64,000 nt of DNA from Frankia sp. AiPs1 (GCF_023716945.1 NZ_JAMQQF010000001.1:1-64000), one strand, 5' to 3'. Shown: positions 17,185 through 27,042, counted from the stretch's first letter. The notes: generated from the letters alone by a model not told the origin. Numbers and translations: made by a program.

Positions 17185-17472
17185 TTACACGCCCGGCACG
17201 ATGCGCATGTCACGAACGGCGCCACCGTCGAGGACGGCCAGGGCCTTCTGGTAAGCGGGGCTGTCGTGCGCGGCCCGGGCAGCCTCGACCGAGTCGAACT
17301 CGATGAGCACGGTGCGGGTCTTCTCCCCGGCCTCGTACGTCTGCTCGGGAAGACCCCGGGCCACGAAGGTGCCGCCGGCCGCACGCAGCGCCGGACCGGC
17401 CAGCTCGGCGTACGCCGCGACCTTCCTCTCATCGACGATCTCCTGGTAAATACTGATCCAGTACGCAGTCAT
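17185..17472 (-). CDS. DUF1330 family protein
   Basis: A 95-residue protein with the DUF1330 signature: 'AYWISIYQEIVDERKVAAYAELAGPAL', 'GGTFVARGLPEQTYE', 'RTVLIEFDSVEAARAAHDSPAYQKAL'. The fold is a dimeric alpha/beta barrel; no reaction has been fixed for the family. The ATG at 17472 is chosen since the family begins at this point and GCAGGATGG lies upstream; the upstream ORF extension is arginine/proline-rich shadow sequence. It lies 92 bp downstream of the substrate-binding protein gene and may be co-transcribed. Confidence 0.82.
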   Translation of the reverse strand: MTAYWISIYQEIVDERKVAAYAELAGPALRAAGGTFVARGLPEQTYEAGEKTRTVLIEFDSVEAARAAHDSPAYQKALAVLDGGAVRDMRIVPGV

Positions 17473-17564
17473 GACGCCATCCTGCCCGAGGACGGCACAC
17501 ACACGGGTCTCAGCCCCTGGGCGATCAGGGCCACGGACCGGCCCTGGAGCCTGGGCCTCCGCTT

Positions 17565-18746
17565 CTACCGGAGGGCTGTGGACTCGGCGATGTCGAAGAA
17601 GTCTCCGTTCTTGGCCGCCTTCAGATCGTTCACGGTGTACGTGATCCCGTAGTGGTTGAACAGGCGCTTGTAGGCCGGGTTGTCCACTTCGACCGACGAC
17701 CACGGGTGAATGACGCCCAGCATGTCCACGTCGCGCAGCCCGTTGAGCGCCGTCGTGAGCGACGCCGCGGTTACCGGTCCCGGCACCTTGGGCAGGGCCG
17801 CCTCCAGCAGCCTTGCCCCGATCCAGGTGATGATGCCGTTCGAGGTGACCGGGTCTTTCGAGCCCTGCGCGGCGATGGCGGCCTTGATCCGGGCAATGCC
17901 AGGATTGTCGTCCGCGCTGTTGAGCTGGGAGTCCACCACCACGAGGCCGTTGGTCAGGGCCGGGCCCAGGGAGTCGATCAGCTTCTGCGTGAAGACCGCC
18001 GAGACGCTGCCGACCGTGAGGTGCTTGCCGCTCTGCCTGATCGCCGTGAGCGCCTGGGCCGCGGAAGTCGGGGCAAGGCTCACGGCCACGCAGTTCGCCC
18101 CCGCTCCGGTGATCTTGGAGATCGCCGGAGTGAGGTCAGGCGCGTTGAGGGCGATCGGGGACCGCGCGACCTCGGTTCCGCCCTTGGACTCGATGCCTTT
18201 CCTGACCAGGTTCGCGAGGAAGTCGGTGCCGTCGTAGTAGACGATGCCCATTTTGGTGCAGCCGGCGTTGGCCAGGCCGATCCCGATGGCTGCGAACTCC
18301 GCGTTCGCCGAGGCGGTCGCGAACGAGTTGGGGCTGGCGGTGTCGGACTGGCCGAGGACCGGGATTCCCGCCTTCGTGAGCGGGGCCTGGTCCGCGGTGA
18401 GGAGGTTGCCGCCGTTGATCACCGCGGCGACGTGGTCCGCCACGGCCTTCTGCTCGCACACCAGGACGCCGCTCGTCGTGCCCTTGCTGTCACAGGTCTC
18501 GACCTCGACGTTCGGGAAGCCGCGCAGCTCGCCCTTCACGATCGGAACGACCTCGGGCATCGTGAAGACGTTTCCGGTGATGTCGCCAATCACCAGTATC
18601 TTGGCAGCAACGCTGCTGGTGGCGGTCGGAGCGGCGACAGCCGGCGGCGGGTTTCCTGACGACGAGTCGCTTGCGCACGCCGAGAGAACAAGCATGGCAC
18701 CGAGTCCGACAGCCAGTAGGGCACCGGCCGGTCTGGCGCTGATCAT
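17565..18746 (-). CDS. Branched-chain amino acid/urea-type ABC substrate-binding lipoprotein
   Basis: A 393-residue extracytoplasmic solute-binding protein of the type I periplasmic-binding fold (LivK/Peripla_BP_6). The N-terminus has a lipoprotein signal ending in LSAC (residues 21-24, lipid on Cys24), then a Ser/Pro/Ala linker. 'ILVIGDITGNVFTMPEVVPIV' opens the first lobe, and 'GIPVLGQSDTASPNSF' and 'MGIVYYDGTDF' are typical later blocks. The start at 18746 follows AAGGGAG. No permease or ATPase genes are next to it, so it is an orphan. The gene immediately upstream (40 bp) is the tannase-like/PKD protein, suggesting that its ligand may relate to that protein's substrate. Confidence 0.85.
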   Translation of the reverse strand: MISARPAGALLAVGLGAMLVLSACASDSSSGNPPPAVAAPTATSSVAAKILVIGDITGNVFTMPEVVPIVKGELRGFPNVEVETCDSKGTTSGVLVCEQKAVADHVAAVINGGNLLTADQAPLTKAGIPVLGQSDTASPNSFATASANAEFAAIGIGLANAGCTKMGIVYYDGTDFLANLVRKGIESKGGTEVARSPIALNAPDLTPAISKITGAGANCVAVSLAPTSAAQALTAIRQSGKHLTVGSVSAVFTQKLIDSLGPALTNGLVVVDSQLNSADDNPGIARIKAAIAAQGSKDPVTSNGIITWIGARLLEAALPKVPGPVTAASLTTALNGLRDVDMLGVIHPWSSVEVDNPAYKRLFNHYGITYTVNDLKAAKNGDFFDIAESTALR

Positions 18747-18786
18747 GCCTGCTCCCTTGAGCCGGTTGATGTCGACGAAAAGGCGT

Positions 18787-20880
18787 TCAACGGACGACCA
18801 CCCGAACCCGGCCGAGGTTGGGGACCAGCCGGCTCGTGGCCGACACGTCGCCGTCTCGGTGGCTCCTGACGCGGACCGCGGGAAAGTACGTCCCGGGCCG
18901 GTCGAAGGCATGGGTGGTGGTGAGCTGGACGGGGTTGGCCTGACCGTCGATTCCCGCGAGCTCGGACGCGAACGTCCCGCTGCCGTCGAAGTCCCACGCC
19001 GCGCTGACGACCGCACCGGCACCGGGCGGCACCTCGGCGGTCACCTCGAACGTCACCGGCTCGCCGGCCGACACCTCGGCGCGTACCGCCCCGTTCGCGG
19101 CCACCGTGACGACGGCCTGAATTCCGCCGCGGGTTCGCGCGTCCGGGGCCAGGGCCAGCCGTCCGCCGGTGTAGTCGTAGGCGGTGTCGACGGGAGGCGT
19201 GCCGTTCTCGACCCACGCGGCGAGGTCATGAAGGCTCTGCTCGACGAGCGGGTTGTAGTCGATGTAGCGGGTACTCATCGACACCCCGCCGGCCGAGGGC
19301 AGGAAGGAGCCCGGGATGTTCTCCGCGTTCTCCATCCAGCGAAGCCGCAGCCGATCCGCCGCGGCGCCGCCCTGCACCCGCCGAATATGGTCGGCGAGAG
19401 CGTCGGCACGGCCGGGCCACACGTTCGCGTCGTGCGTTCCGGGCAGCAGAAGAAGTTTCCCGCCGAACGAGCCGGACGCCGGGCCGCCACCGAGTGCGAA
19501 GGCCGTCGGCAACCCGTGGCGCGGATAGACCGGCCGACCGTCGACGAACGTGGCGACGGACTCGCGGTCCCACTCGGCGACCTGATGCCGGTACGCGTAG
19601 CAGAACGCCAGGAAATTCCGGTTGTCGATCAGTACTTCGTCGCCGGGAACGACGTCTGTCATCCGCAACGTCCCGGATTCGGCGGCGCCGTCGACGTAGA
19701 GCGTGTTCTCGCCCACGACGCCGGCGACAACCAGGCTCCGGCCGGTGGCCTCGCCGCTGACGATCTTGATGGACGCGCCCAGCAGGTAGCCCGCCACGTC
19801 GGTGTCGAGCTCCAGCGCGCAGGGATACTGCGCTCCCTTCATCCCGATCGTGAACTTCGCGATCGCGCCCAGCCCGGCGAGGCCGGCCGCGCGGGCGGCG
19901 AGCTGTTCGGCGGTGACCACGGCGCGGACGCGCGCGCTGGCCTGCACACGATGGGGAGCGAGCAGCTCGGGGAAGTCGTGGCCCACGTGTCCGGGCTCGG
20001 ACCAGAATCCCTCGAAGAACTCCGGCAGCTCCGCCAGCATGTCGTCGGCGAGCCACGACCACGCCGACACCGGCCCTACCGGCTCGGCAATCATGATTTC
20101 GGAGCCACGGGAGAAGCCGAGCCGGTAAAGCGCGGCCAGCTCCTCCCGCTGGTGGGTGTCCAGACCGGCGAAAACCTCGCCACTGCCCCCCGGTTCCACG
20201 GCGTCGATGACACCTCGGACCTTGTCGCCGAGCAGGCGCTGGACGTTGAGCACCGCGCCGAAGGTCGCGAGCGAGGCCGTCTTCAGCAGCCGCCGGCCGG
20301 GGGGTAGCTCGTACGTCGCCTCGTCCATGGTCGCCGCGATCCCGACGTAGGGCATGGCACCGTCGAACACGTCGCTGTTCTCCAGGCACAACTGGGCACG
20401 CATGCCGCCGCCCCCGCCGCCGTAGGCGTAACTCGCCCGGGGCGGAGTGCCGTAGATCTGGGTCGCGAGGTGTTTGGAAAAACGCGCCGATTCCGTGTGC
20501 GCGCGATAGCCGTAGAGCGACGGGTCCGGACCGGCGCGGAGGTCGAGCTCGACGCCGATGTGCCCGGCGTTCGACTCGACAATGTAGGCGCCCAGCCGGA
20601 ATCCGATACCGAGCTGGTCGAGCAGCAGGCCCTGCACGGTCCCGCAGGTGTCCTCGTACCCCCCCAGGCCGCCCTCGACCGGAAAGAGCATGCGACCGGC
20701 CCAGTCGTCGGCGGGAGGAAAGTAGCACGATAATCGGGTGTCGGTGTCGGCGAAGCCGCCGTGCACGAAGCGGTACTTGTAGGCACCCACCGGCGCGGTA
20801 CGCCACTCGTCCACGTCGATGTACGGCTTTCCGAAGAAGGCGTCGGTGACCTCGTACCCGGACAGATCGATTGCGCTCAT
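18787..20880 (-). CDS. Tannase-like alpha/beta hydrolase-fold protein with C-terminal PKD-type domain
   Basis: A 697-residue protein. The N-terminal part resembles tannase/feruloyl-esterase-type hydrolases in layout: 'GLGGYEDTCGTVQG', 'YGYRAHTESARFSKHLATQIYG', then a nucleophile-elbow-like stretch 'SYAYGGGGGGMRAQLCLENSD'. Here all central positions are Gly, so the usual nucleophilic Ser seems absent. Later 'LLLPGTHDANVWPGRADAL' could carry the acid. Residues about 600-697 form an Ig/PKD-like beta domain ('AAWDFDGSGTF', 'THAFDRPGTYFPAVRVRS'). No secretion signal is visible at the ATG used. Family placement is moderate; it could instead be a non-catalytic member. The neighbour downstream is an orphan ABC-binding lipoprotein, 40 bp away. 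Confidence 0.6.
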   Translation of the reverse strand: MSAIDLSGYEVTDAFFGKPYIDVDEWRTAPVGAYKYRFVHGGFADTDTRLSCYFPPADDWAGRMLFPVEGGLGGYEDTCGTVQGLLLDQLGIGFRLGAYIVESNAGHIGVELDLRAGPDPSLYGYRAHTESARFSKHLATQIYGTPPRASYAYGGGGGGMRAQLCLENSDVFDGAMPYVGIAATMDEATYELPPGRRLLKTASLATFGAVLNVQRLLGDKVRGVIDAVEPGGSGEVFAGLDTHQREELAALYRLGFSRGSEIMIAEPVGPVSAWSWLADDMLAELPEFFEGFWSEPGHVGHDFPELLAPHRVQASARVRAVVTAEQLAARAAGLAGLGAIAKFTIGMKGAQYPCALELDTDVAGYLLGASIKIVSGEATGRSLVVAGVVGENTLYVDGAAESGTLRMTDVVPGDEVLIDNRNFLAFCYAYRHQVAEWDRESVATFVDGRPVYPRHGLPTAFALGGGPASGSFGGKLLLLPGTHDANVWPGRADALADHIRRVQGGAAADRLRLRWMENAENIPGSFLPSAGGVSMSTRYIDYNPLVEQSLHDLAAWVENGTPPVDTAYDYTGGRLALAPDARTRGGIQAVVTVAANGAVRAEVSAGEPVTFEVTAEVPPGAGAVVSAAWDFDGSGTFASELAGIDGQANPVQLTTTHAFDRPGTYFPAVRVRSHRDGDVSATSRLVPNLGRVRVVVR

Positions 20881-21151
20881 TAGACAGCTCCGCCCTGATC
20901 GCCCTCGAGTCCGGCCCCACTCGGGTGGCAGCAGCCTCGCAGAGCATCCAGGACGATGTCAACGATGTTCACCGAATGGTCTGGCGCGACCCGTCGACCG
21001 GCTTCGACGACCGGCGACCTCCCCACCCCCCGCACCTGCTCGGAGTCCGCCGCCGGTGCCACCGGCCGGGCATCGGCCGCGACGTCACAGCCTCCGACCC
21101 CCTACCCGACGATCTCCAGGAGGAGCAGCGTTGGCAGGCCAGCCTCCATGA

Positions 21152-22504
21152 TCATGATCTCGACCCCTTGGGCAGACGGGCGAGGCGGGTTGGCAGCGGT
21201 GCCTGGGCGGCTTCGCGGATCTCAGGGTGGCGCGCTGCCGCGGCCGCGTACCAGCGTCCGTAGCGCCGTGCGCCCCACGGCGCGGAGATGCCGTGCAGAA
21301 CCACGCTCATCCCGACAGTGAGCATCACCACCGGGACGATCTGGTGCTGTTCGGGCAGATTACTGGTGGCGACCAGGTCCGCGAAGACGATCGACGCCAG
21401 TCCGCGTGGCCCGAACCAGCCGACATACGCCACGGTCTGGGGCGCGACCTTTGATCCACACAGCGAGACGGCGACCGGGATCATCCGGATGACAGTGAGG
21501 CTGAGCAGCCCATAGATGACCGCCGTCCAGGTCGTGTGTTCGAGGGCTGGTGCCAGGAACAGGGCGCCGAACAGCACAAAGCTCACGGAGACACCGAGCT
21601 GGGCGACATCCTGCGGCATCTGCTGCGCCGCGGCCAGGTTCTCGCGCGCGACCAGGCCGGCCACGAGGCCGGCGGCCCATGCCGCGATGAAGCCGCTACC
21701 GTCGATCAGGTCCGCCAGCGCGTAGGCCAGCGTCGCCGTGGCGAGCAGCGCGACCGACTGCCACGGCCGGCTGGACCATCCCCTCTTCATCGACCACCGT
21801 AGGGCCAGGGCGCCACCGGCGCCCAGCGCCATCCCGATGGCGCCGGAGGCCACCAGGGCGCGCAGAAACACTGACACGGCGTGTCCGCGGCCGGCGGTTT
21901 TTTCTTCCTCCTGCGCCAGGGCCAGGAAGATGGTCACGAATGGCAGGGCCAGGCCGTCGTTGAGGCCGCCTTCGACATTCAGTGCGTGTCGGATCAGCGG
22001 AGGAACCCGCTGGTTGCTGATGACCGGCAGCCCAAGCGCCGAGTCGGTGGGCGCCAGGATGGCCGCCAGCAGCGCCGCCTCCCACAAGCCGAGGCCGGGG
22101 AACAGTGCCGACGCCAGCACCCAGCCGACGGCGATGGTCAACGGGAACCCGATTCCCAGGAGCCGGCCGGGCAGCGGTGCCTCCGTCACCCAAGGGCCCA
22201 GGCCGGCCCCCATGGCGTCGGTGAACAGCACGATCACGAGGGTCAGTTCCAGGACGGCGCCGGCGCCGCGCTCACCGACGGACGAGGTGATCAGTCCCGC
22301 GACCTGTTCACTGGCCAGCAGGCCGGCCGCGGTGAACACCAGCGCACCGCTGATCGGCGTCTGCCGCAGGCGCCGATCCACCAGCGCGTAGGTCATCAGC
22401 GTCACCGCCACGACCGCGACTGCGGAGTCCAATGCTGTGCTCCTGTCCGGCGGCAACTGCGCGACCATCGTGTGGCTGGTCGAGTAGGGCCGCAAGACGA
22501 TCAC
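21152..22504 (-). CDS. CPA1-type sodium(cation)/proton antiporter
   Basis: A 450-residue integral membrane protein with 12 or so hydrophobic segments. Motifs fit the NhaP-like CPA1 family: 'AAILAPTDSALGLPVI', 'NVEGGLNDGLALPFVTIFLAL' (the Asn-Asp pair that binds the cation) and 'WFGPRGLASIVFADL'. It exchanges Na+ or K+ for protons at the cytoplasmic membrane. The start is uncertain: GTG at 22504 gives the longest form, ATG at 22468 (Met13) is an alternative; neither has an ideal ribosome site. Divergent from the amidotransferase gene, with a 188-bp shared promoter region. The C-terminal tail is short, without a regulatory TrkA domain. Confidence 0.88.
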   Translation of the reverse strand: MIVLRPYSTSHTMVAQLPPDRSTALDSAVAVVAVTLMTYALVDRRLRQTPISGALVFTAAGLLASEQVAGLITSSVGERGAGAVLELTLVIVLFTDAMGAGLGPWVTEAPLPGRLLGIGFPLTIAVGWVLASALFPGLGLWEAALLAAILAPTDSALGLPVISNQRVPPLIRHALNVEGGLNDGLALPFVTIFLALAQEEEKTAGRGHAVSVFLRALVASGAIGMALGAGGALALRWSMKRGWSSRPWQSVALLATATLAYALADLIDGSGFIAAWAAGLVAGLVARENLAAAQQMPQDVAQLGVSVSFVLFGALFLAPALEHTTWTAVIYGLLSLTVIRMIPVAVSLCGSKVAPQTVAYVGWFGPRGLASIVFADLVATSNLPEQHQIVPVVMLTVGMSVVLHGISAPWGARRYGRWYAAAAARHPEIREAAQAPLPTRLARLPKGSRS

Positions 22505-22692
22505 GGCTCCGCTCAGACGTATTTCAGTACCGAACCGACATCACGACCTGTTTCCTCGACCAAACTGGCCTGGCCCTCGATCCAGAGCCCCCGTGGCCAG
22601 ACCCTGACCAGTCAAGATTTGTACTGGCTGTGAAAGCGGCGATTGCCTCGATGTCTCGTGGGCACCTCTGCCGTAGTTGACGGGAGGGTGAC

Positions 22693-23523
22693 ATGTGCAG
22701 GTGGATGGGGTACCGCGGCGAGCCGATCGTCCCACGCACGTTGTTGTACGAGCCGGAAAGATCGCTGATCGCCCAGAGCGTCAGACATGGGCCGGACCTG
22801 CTTGAACCGAACGGCGACGGGACCGGGCTGGGCTGGTACAGCCGGCGCCGTATCCCGGCCATCTTCCGCAGCGACTCACCCGCATGGGGTGATGAGAACT
22901 TTCGGGAACTGGCCGACGAGATCTGCTCTCCGATGTTCCTCGCGCACGTGCGGGCAGGTACCGGCACGCCGGTACAGAAGACGAACTGCCATCCGTTCCG
23001 CTACCAGAAATGGCTTTTCGTGCACAACGGATACATCGACAGCTTCGACTCGCTTCGCCGCGACCTGCTGATGGCCGTCCGCCCCGACCTGTTCGGTAAC
23101 ATAAAGGGCTCTACGGATTCCGAGGTGATGTTCCATCTTGCCCTGACTTTCGGCCTGGAGGAAGACCCCATCGGGGGTTTGGAACGAATGGCCGGTTTCG
23201 TCGAGAGCGTCGGAGCCGCCGCGGGTGTTGCCGAGCCCCTGCAGATGACGGTCGGGCTGGCCGACGGTGAGACGATGTTCGCGGCCAGATACGCCAGCGG
23301 GCCGGTGGTCAACACTTTGTACATGAGCGAGAGCGTCGACGCGATCCGGATGCTTTATCCCGAGCACGAACGGCTGCGGCGCATACCCGCCCACGCCCGC
23401 GCAGTCCTCTCGGAACCGCTGAGTGAGCTACCCGGGGTGTGGCGGGAGATACCCCCGTCCACGGCACTCGTCATCACCGACACGCCACACCAGCGCGCCT
23501 TCCGTCCACAACCGCCCGGGTAG
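22693..23523 (+). CDS. Class II glutamine amidotransferase (YafJ/EgtC-like)
   Basis: A 276-residue stand-alone class II (Ntn-type) glutamine amidotransferase. Met1 is followed by Cys2, which would be the N-terminal nucleophile after Met removal ('MCRWMGYRGEP'). Other family blocks are 'FLAHVRAGTGTP', 'NCHPFRYQKWLFVHNGYI' (glutamine pocket and oxyanion) and 'STDSEVMFHLAL'. The enzyme class releases ammonia from glutamine or hydrolyses gamma-glutamyl amides; the real substrate is unknown. A strong GGGAGGG ribosome site precedes the ATG. It is followed by the GH15 gene on the same strand after 168 bp. Confidence 0.87.
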   Translation: MCRWMGYRGEPIVPRTLLYEPERSLIAQSVRHGPDLLEPNGDGTGLGWYSRRRIPAIFRSDSPAWGDENFRELADEICSPMFLAHVRAGTGTPVQKTNCHPFRYQKWLFVHNGYIDSFDSLRRDLLMAVRPDLFGNIKGSTDSEVMFHLALTFGLEEDPIGGLERMAGFVESVGAAAGVAEPLQMTVGLADGETMFAARYASGPVVNTLYMSESVDAIRMLYPEHERLRRIPAHARAVLSEPLSELPGVWREIPPSTALVITDTPHQRAFRPQPPG

Positions 23524-23691
23524 GAAGAGTGCGGCTGCCCCGGCTTGTCGGTGGCGCCGTCCGGTGGTTGTCGCGGGCGGCCGTCCCTGCCACCTGCGGT
23601 GAAGGTGCGGCGATGGTCGGCGGGACGGACGATGGGCGCTGGGGGCTGCCGGTCCTGCTCATGGTCTGCGACGTTCGCGGGAGGAACCACC

Positions 23692-25545
23692 ATGAACAAC
23701 TACCCACCGATCGCGGATCACGGCCTCGTGGGCGACCTGCAGACCGCGGCGCTGGTCGCCGCCGACGGGACCCTGGACTGGTGGTGCACCCCGCGGTTCG
23801 ACTCGCCGAGTGTGTTCGCCTCGTTGCTCGACAGCGATCGTGGTGGTCACTGCCGCCTGGCCGCCGATCTCGGCGAGGCCGACGAGGCCGCTGTCCGGCA
23901 GCTCTACCTGACCGATACCGCCGTGCTCGTCACCCGGTTCATGGCCCCGGGCGGGGTGGGCGAGGTGCTCGACTTCATGGAGCCCGACCCGTCGACCACC
24001 CCGTCGGCGCGGCATCGGCTGATCCGGGTCGCCCGGGTGGTTCGCGGCAGTCTGCCCTTCGAGCTGCTGTGCCGGCCACGGTTCGACTACGGTCGCGCGC
24101 CCCACACGTTGCGCCATCTTGACGACGGGTCGGTGGTGTTCCACGGTCCTGACACGGATCTGCACGTGCAGGCGACCGCCCCGATCGTGCTCCATCCGGA
24201 CGGCCACGACGTCTCCGCCCGCTTCACCCTCGACGCCGGCGAACTGGCCGCGGTCGTCCTCACCAGCGACAGCGGTGACGCCGCCGCCCGCGGCGGACGC
24301 CCCGGCGGTCCGCCGCCCACCGTGCAGGCGATCACCGCCGCGTTCGACGCCTGCCGCGCCTTCTGGCTGACCTGGCTGCGCGCCTGCCGCTACCGAGGCC
24401 GGTGGCACGAGATGGTCACCCGCTCGGCGATCACCCTGAAACTGCTCACCTACGCTCCCACCGGCGCTCCCATCGCCGCTGCCACGATGGGTCTGCCCGA
24501 GCAGATCGGCGGCGAACGGAACTGGGACTACCGCTACACCTGGATCCGCGACGCCTCCCTGGCGGTCCACGCCCTGACCACTCTGGGCTTCACCGACGAC
24601 GCGAACGCCTACCGTCGCTGGCTACGCGAGCGCCTCGACGCGGGCTGGACCGCGTCCGGCGAACCGCTCCAGATCATGTACCGCGTCGACGGGGAACCCC
24701 ACCTGACCGAGGAGATCCTCGATCATCTGGAGGGCTACCGCCGCTCCGCGCCGGTCAGAGCCGGCAACGCCGCCGCCGACCAGATTCAGCTCGACATCTA
24801 CGGCGAGGCCGCCTATGCCCTCGCCGAGGCGAGAGACATCGGCGGAGTCCGCGGCTGGAACGCCTTCACCGCCGTCATCGACTGGCTCACCGACCACTGG
24901 GACCGCCCGGACGAAGGTATCTGGGAAACTCGCGGCGGCCGGCAGAACTTCACCTACAGCCGCCTCATGACCTGGGTCGCGTTCGACCGGGCCATCGGTC
25001 TCGCGACCGCCTATTCCCGTCCCGCCGACCTCACCCGCTGGCAGACGGCCCGCGACACCGTCTTCCGGCAGATCATCGACCGCGGCTGGAACGACAAGCG
25101 CCGTGCCTTCGTCCAGCACTACGACACCGACGTCGTCGACGCCTCCCTGCTGCTCATGCCCCGCGTCGGTTTCCTCGCCCCGAACGACCCCGACTGGCTG
25201 AGCACGCTCGACGCGATGAACGACGAACTCGTCAGTGACAGTCTCGTCTACCGCTACAACCCCGCCGCCTCCCCCGACGGCCTGCGGGGCTCCGAGGGCA
25301 CCTTCAACCTCTGCAGCTTCCTCTACGTGCAGGCCCTCGCCCGCGCCGGCCGCCTCGACCAGGCCCGCTACGCCTTCGACAAGATGCTCACCTACGCCAA
25401 CCACGTCGGCCTGTTCGCCGAGGAGATCGGACCGTCCGGTGAACAGCTCGGTAATTTCCCCCAGGCCTTCACGCACCTCGCGCTCATCGACGCCGCCATC
25501 GCCCTCGACGAGGAGCTCGACCGCGCCGAGCACCTGGCCCGCTGA
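23692..25545 (+). CDS. Glycoside hydrolase family 15 (glucoamylase/trehalase type)
   Basis: A 617-residue GH15 protein. The N-terminal domain begins 'PPIADHGLVGDLQTAALVAA' and 'GTLDWWCTPRFDSPSVFASL', typical of bacterial GH15 of the trehalase/glucodextranase branch. The (alpha/alpha)6 barrel contains 'ERNWDYRYTWIRDASLAVHAL' near 277-297 and 'DEGIWETRGGRQNFTYSRLMTW' near 408, holding candidate catalytic acids. The start at 23692 follows GGGAGGAA; the ORF extends 147 bp upstream without support. Cytoplasmic, no signal peptide. It is followed after 39 bp by the MFS exporter, so the two may be co-transcribed. Substrate (trehalose or maltodextrin) cannot be decided. Confidence 0.88.
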   Translation: MNNYPPIADHGLVGDLQTAALVAADGTLDWWCTPRFDSPSVFASLLDSDRGGHCRLAADLGEADEAAVRQLYLTDTAVLVTRFMAPGGVGEVLDFMEPDPSTTPSARHRLIRVARVVRGSLPFELLCRPRFDYGRAPHTLRHLDDGSVVFHGPDTDLHVQATAPIVLHPDGHDVSARFTLDAGELAAVVLTSDSGDAAARGGRPGGPPPTVQAITAAFDACRAFWLTWLRACRYRGRWHEMVTRSAITLKLLTYAPTGAPIAAATMGLPEQIGGERNWDYRYTWIRDASLAVHALTTLGFTDDANAYRRWLRERLDAGWTASGEPLQIMYRVDGEPHLTEEILDHLEGYRRSAPVRAGNAAADQIQLDIYGEAAYALAEARDIGGVRGWNAFTAVIDWLTDHWDRPDEGIWETRGGRQNFTYSRLMTWVAFDRAIGLATAYSRPADLTRWQTARDTVFRQIIDRGWNDKRRAFVQHYDTDVVDASLLLMPRVGFLAPNDPDWLSTLDAMNDELVSDSLVYRYNPAASPDGLRGSEGTFNLCSFLYVQALARAGRLDQARYAFDKMLTYANHVGLFAEEIGPSGEQLGNFPQAFTHLALIDAAIALDEELDRAEHLAR

Positions 25546-25584
25546 CCGCCGGCGGCGCGACGGGAAGCGAGGTACGCGGCGACC

Positions 25585-27042
25585 ATGACCGAGCCGACGC
25601 CCGACGCGGACCCCCGCACCCCGCCACGGTCGGCCGGCGCCGACCGACGAGTCCTGGCACCGCTCGCGCTCGCGCAGTTCATCTGCAGCTTCGCCGGGTC
25701 GAACATGAACGTGATGATCAACGACATCAGTCGCGACCTCGACACGACCGTCCAGGCCGTTCAGGTCGTCATCACGGTCTTCCTCCTGGTCATGGCCGCG
25801 TTGATGATCCCCGGCGGCAAGCTGACCGACCTGCTGGGCCGCAAACGCTGCTTCCTCATCGGGCTCGCGGTGTACGGGACGGGGGCTGTGCTCAGCGCCG
25901 TTGCGCCGGGCGTGGGTGTGCTGCTCGTCGGCAACTCGATCCTGGAAGGCATCGGAACCGCCCTGCTGATCCCCCCGGTCTACATCCTCACCACGTTGCT
26001 GTTCACCGACCTCACCGCCCGCGCCCACGCCTTCGGGATGATCATGGCTGCTGGTGGGCTGGGGGCGGCGGCGGGCCCCCTCATCGGCGGCCTGATCACC
26101 TCGGCGATCAGCTGGCGGGCGGCCTTCGCCTTCCAGGCCCTGGTCATCGCGCTCATCATCGCGCTGAGCCGGTCCGTCCCCGACCCGCTCCCGCCGGACC
26201 CGCACCGTCACTTCGACATCCCCGGCGCGGTCCTGTCCGCAGGCGGCCTCACCCTGATCGTCATGGGCATCCTCGCCGCCGACAACAGCCTGGCCCTCAC
26301 GGCCGCCCTCCTCGCCGCCGGCATGCTCGTGCTGGCCGGATTCCTGCACTGGGTACGCGTCGAGGAGCGAGCCGGCCGGGAGCCGCTGCTGTCCACCAGT
26401 CTGTTCCGCAACCGAAACTCGAACCTCGGCCTGGTCACCCAGAACATTCAGTGGCTGCTGCTCATGGGCTCGTCCTTCACCGTCGCCGCGTACCTCCAGG
26501 TGGTACGCGGCTACGACGCCGTCAGGACCGGCCTCATCTTCACCGCGGCCACCGTCGGTCTGCTCGCCTCGTCGCTTGCCGCCGAGCGGCTCGCGAAACG
26601 ACGCTCCCAGGGCACTCTGATCACGGCCGGATTCGCCCTGACCATCGCCGGAATCGTCCTGCTGATCGGCCTGGTCGCCGGATCACGCAGCCCGTGGGCG
26701 TTCGTTCCCGGGCTGTTGCTGATCGGTCTCGGCCTCGGCGTGATGCTCACCCCCTCGGTCAACGTCGTCCAGTCCTCCTTCTCCGAACAACGCCAGGGCG
26801 AGATCTCCGGCCTCTCCCGCAGCATCTCGAACCTCGGCTCCTCCTTCGGCACCGCCATCGCCGGAACCATCCTCGTCGCCGGCCTGACCACGAACGCCTA
26901 CGCCACCGCCATGGCCGCACTCGCCGTCATCGGCGTCCTCGGCCTGGTCGCCGCCGTGCTGATGTCCCGGACCACCGCCGGGGCCGACACGCCGGATGCG
27001 GATGGCGGCCGGCCCGACGTCAGCGCCCGCAGGCCTGACTGA
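25585..27042 (+). CDS. MFS transporter, DHA2-type drug efflux
   Basis: A 485-residue major facilitator with about 14 membrane helices and the DHA2 pattern: 'LALAQFICSFAGSNMNVMI' (helix 1), the motif A loop 'GGKLTDLLGRKRCFLIGL', and motif C-like 'GAAAGPLIGGLI' in helix 5. A proton-driven drug/metabolite exporter by family; the substrate is unknown. The second half ends with 'SISNLGSSFGTAIAGTIL', as common in actinobacterial EmrB-like proteins. The ribosome site is weak. It converges with the SHOCT protein gene, with 14 bp between stops. Confidence 0.87.
   Translation: MTEPTPDADPRTPPRSAGADRRVLAPLALAQFICSFAGSNMNVMINDISRDLDTTVQAVQVVITVFLLVMAALMIPGGKLTDLLGRKRCFLIGLAVYGTGAVLSAVAPGVGVLLVGNSILEGIGTALLIPPVYILTTLLFTDLTARAHAFGMIMAAGGLGAAAGPLIGGLITSAISWRAAFAFQALVIALIIALSRSVPDPLPPDPHRHFDIPGAVLSAGGLTLIVMGILAADNSLALTAALLAAGMLVLAGFLHWVRVEERAGREPLLSTSLFRNRNSNLGLVTQNIQWLLLMGSSFTVAAYLQVVRGYDAVRTGLIFTAATVGLLASSLAAERLAKRRSQGTLITAGFALTIAGIVLLIGLVAGSRSPWAFVPGLLLIGLGLGVMLTPSVNVVQSSFSEQRQGEISGLSRSISNLGSSFGTAIAGTILVAGLTTNAYATAMAALAVIGVLGLVAAVLMSRTTAGADTPDADGGRPDVSARRPD

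Noticed and set aside
18244-20307. 687-codon plus-strand ORF over the substrate-binding and tannase-like genes
   Set aside because: Antisense frame spanning two unrelated genes.
24622-26349. 575-codon minus-strand ORF opposite GH15 and MFS
   Set aside because: Crosses the border of two well-supported plus-strand genes; Gly/Asp/Glu-rich without domains.
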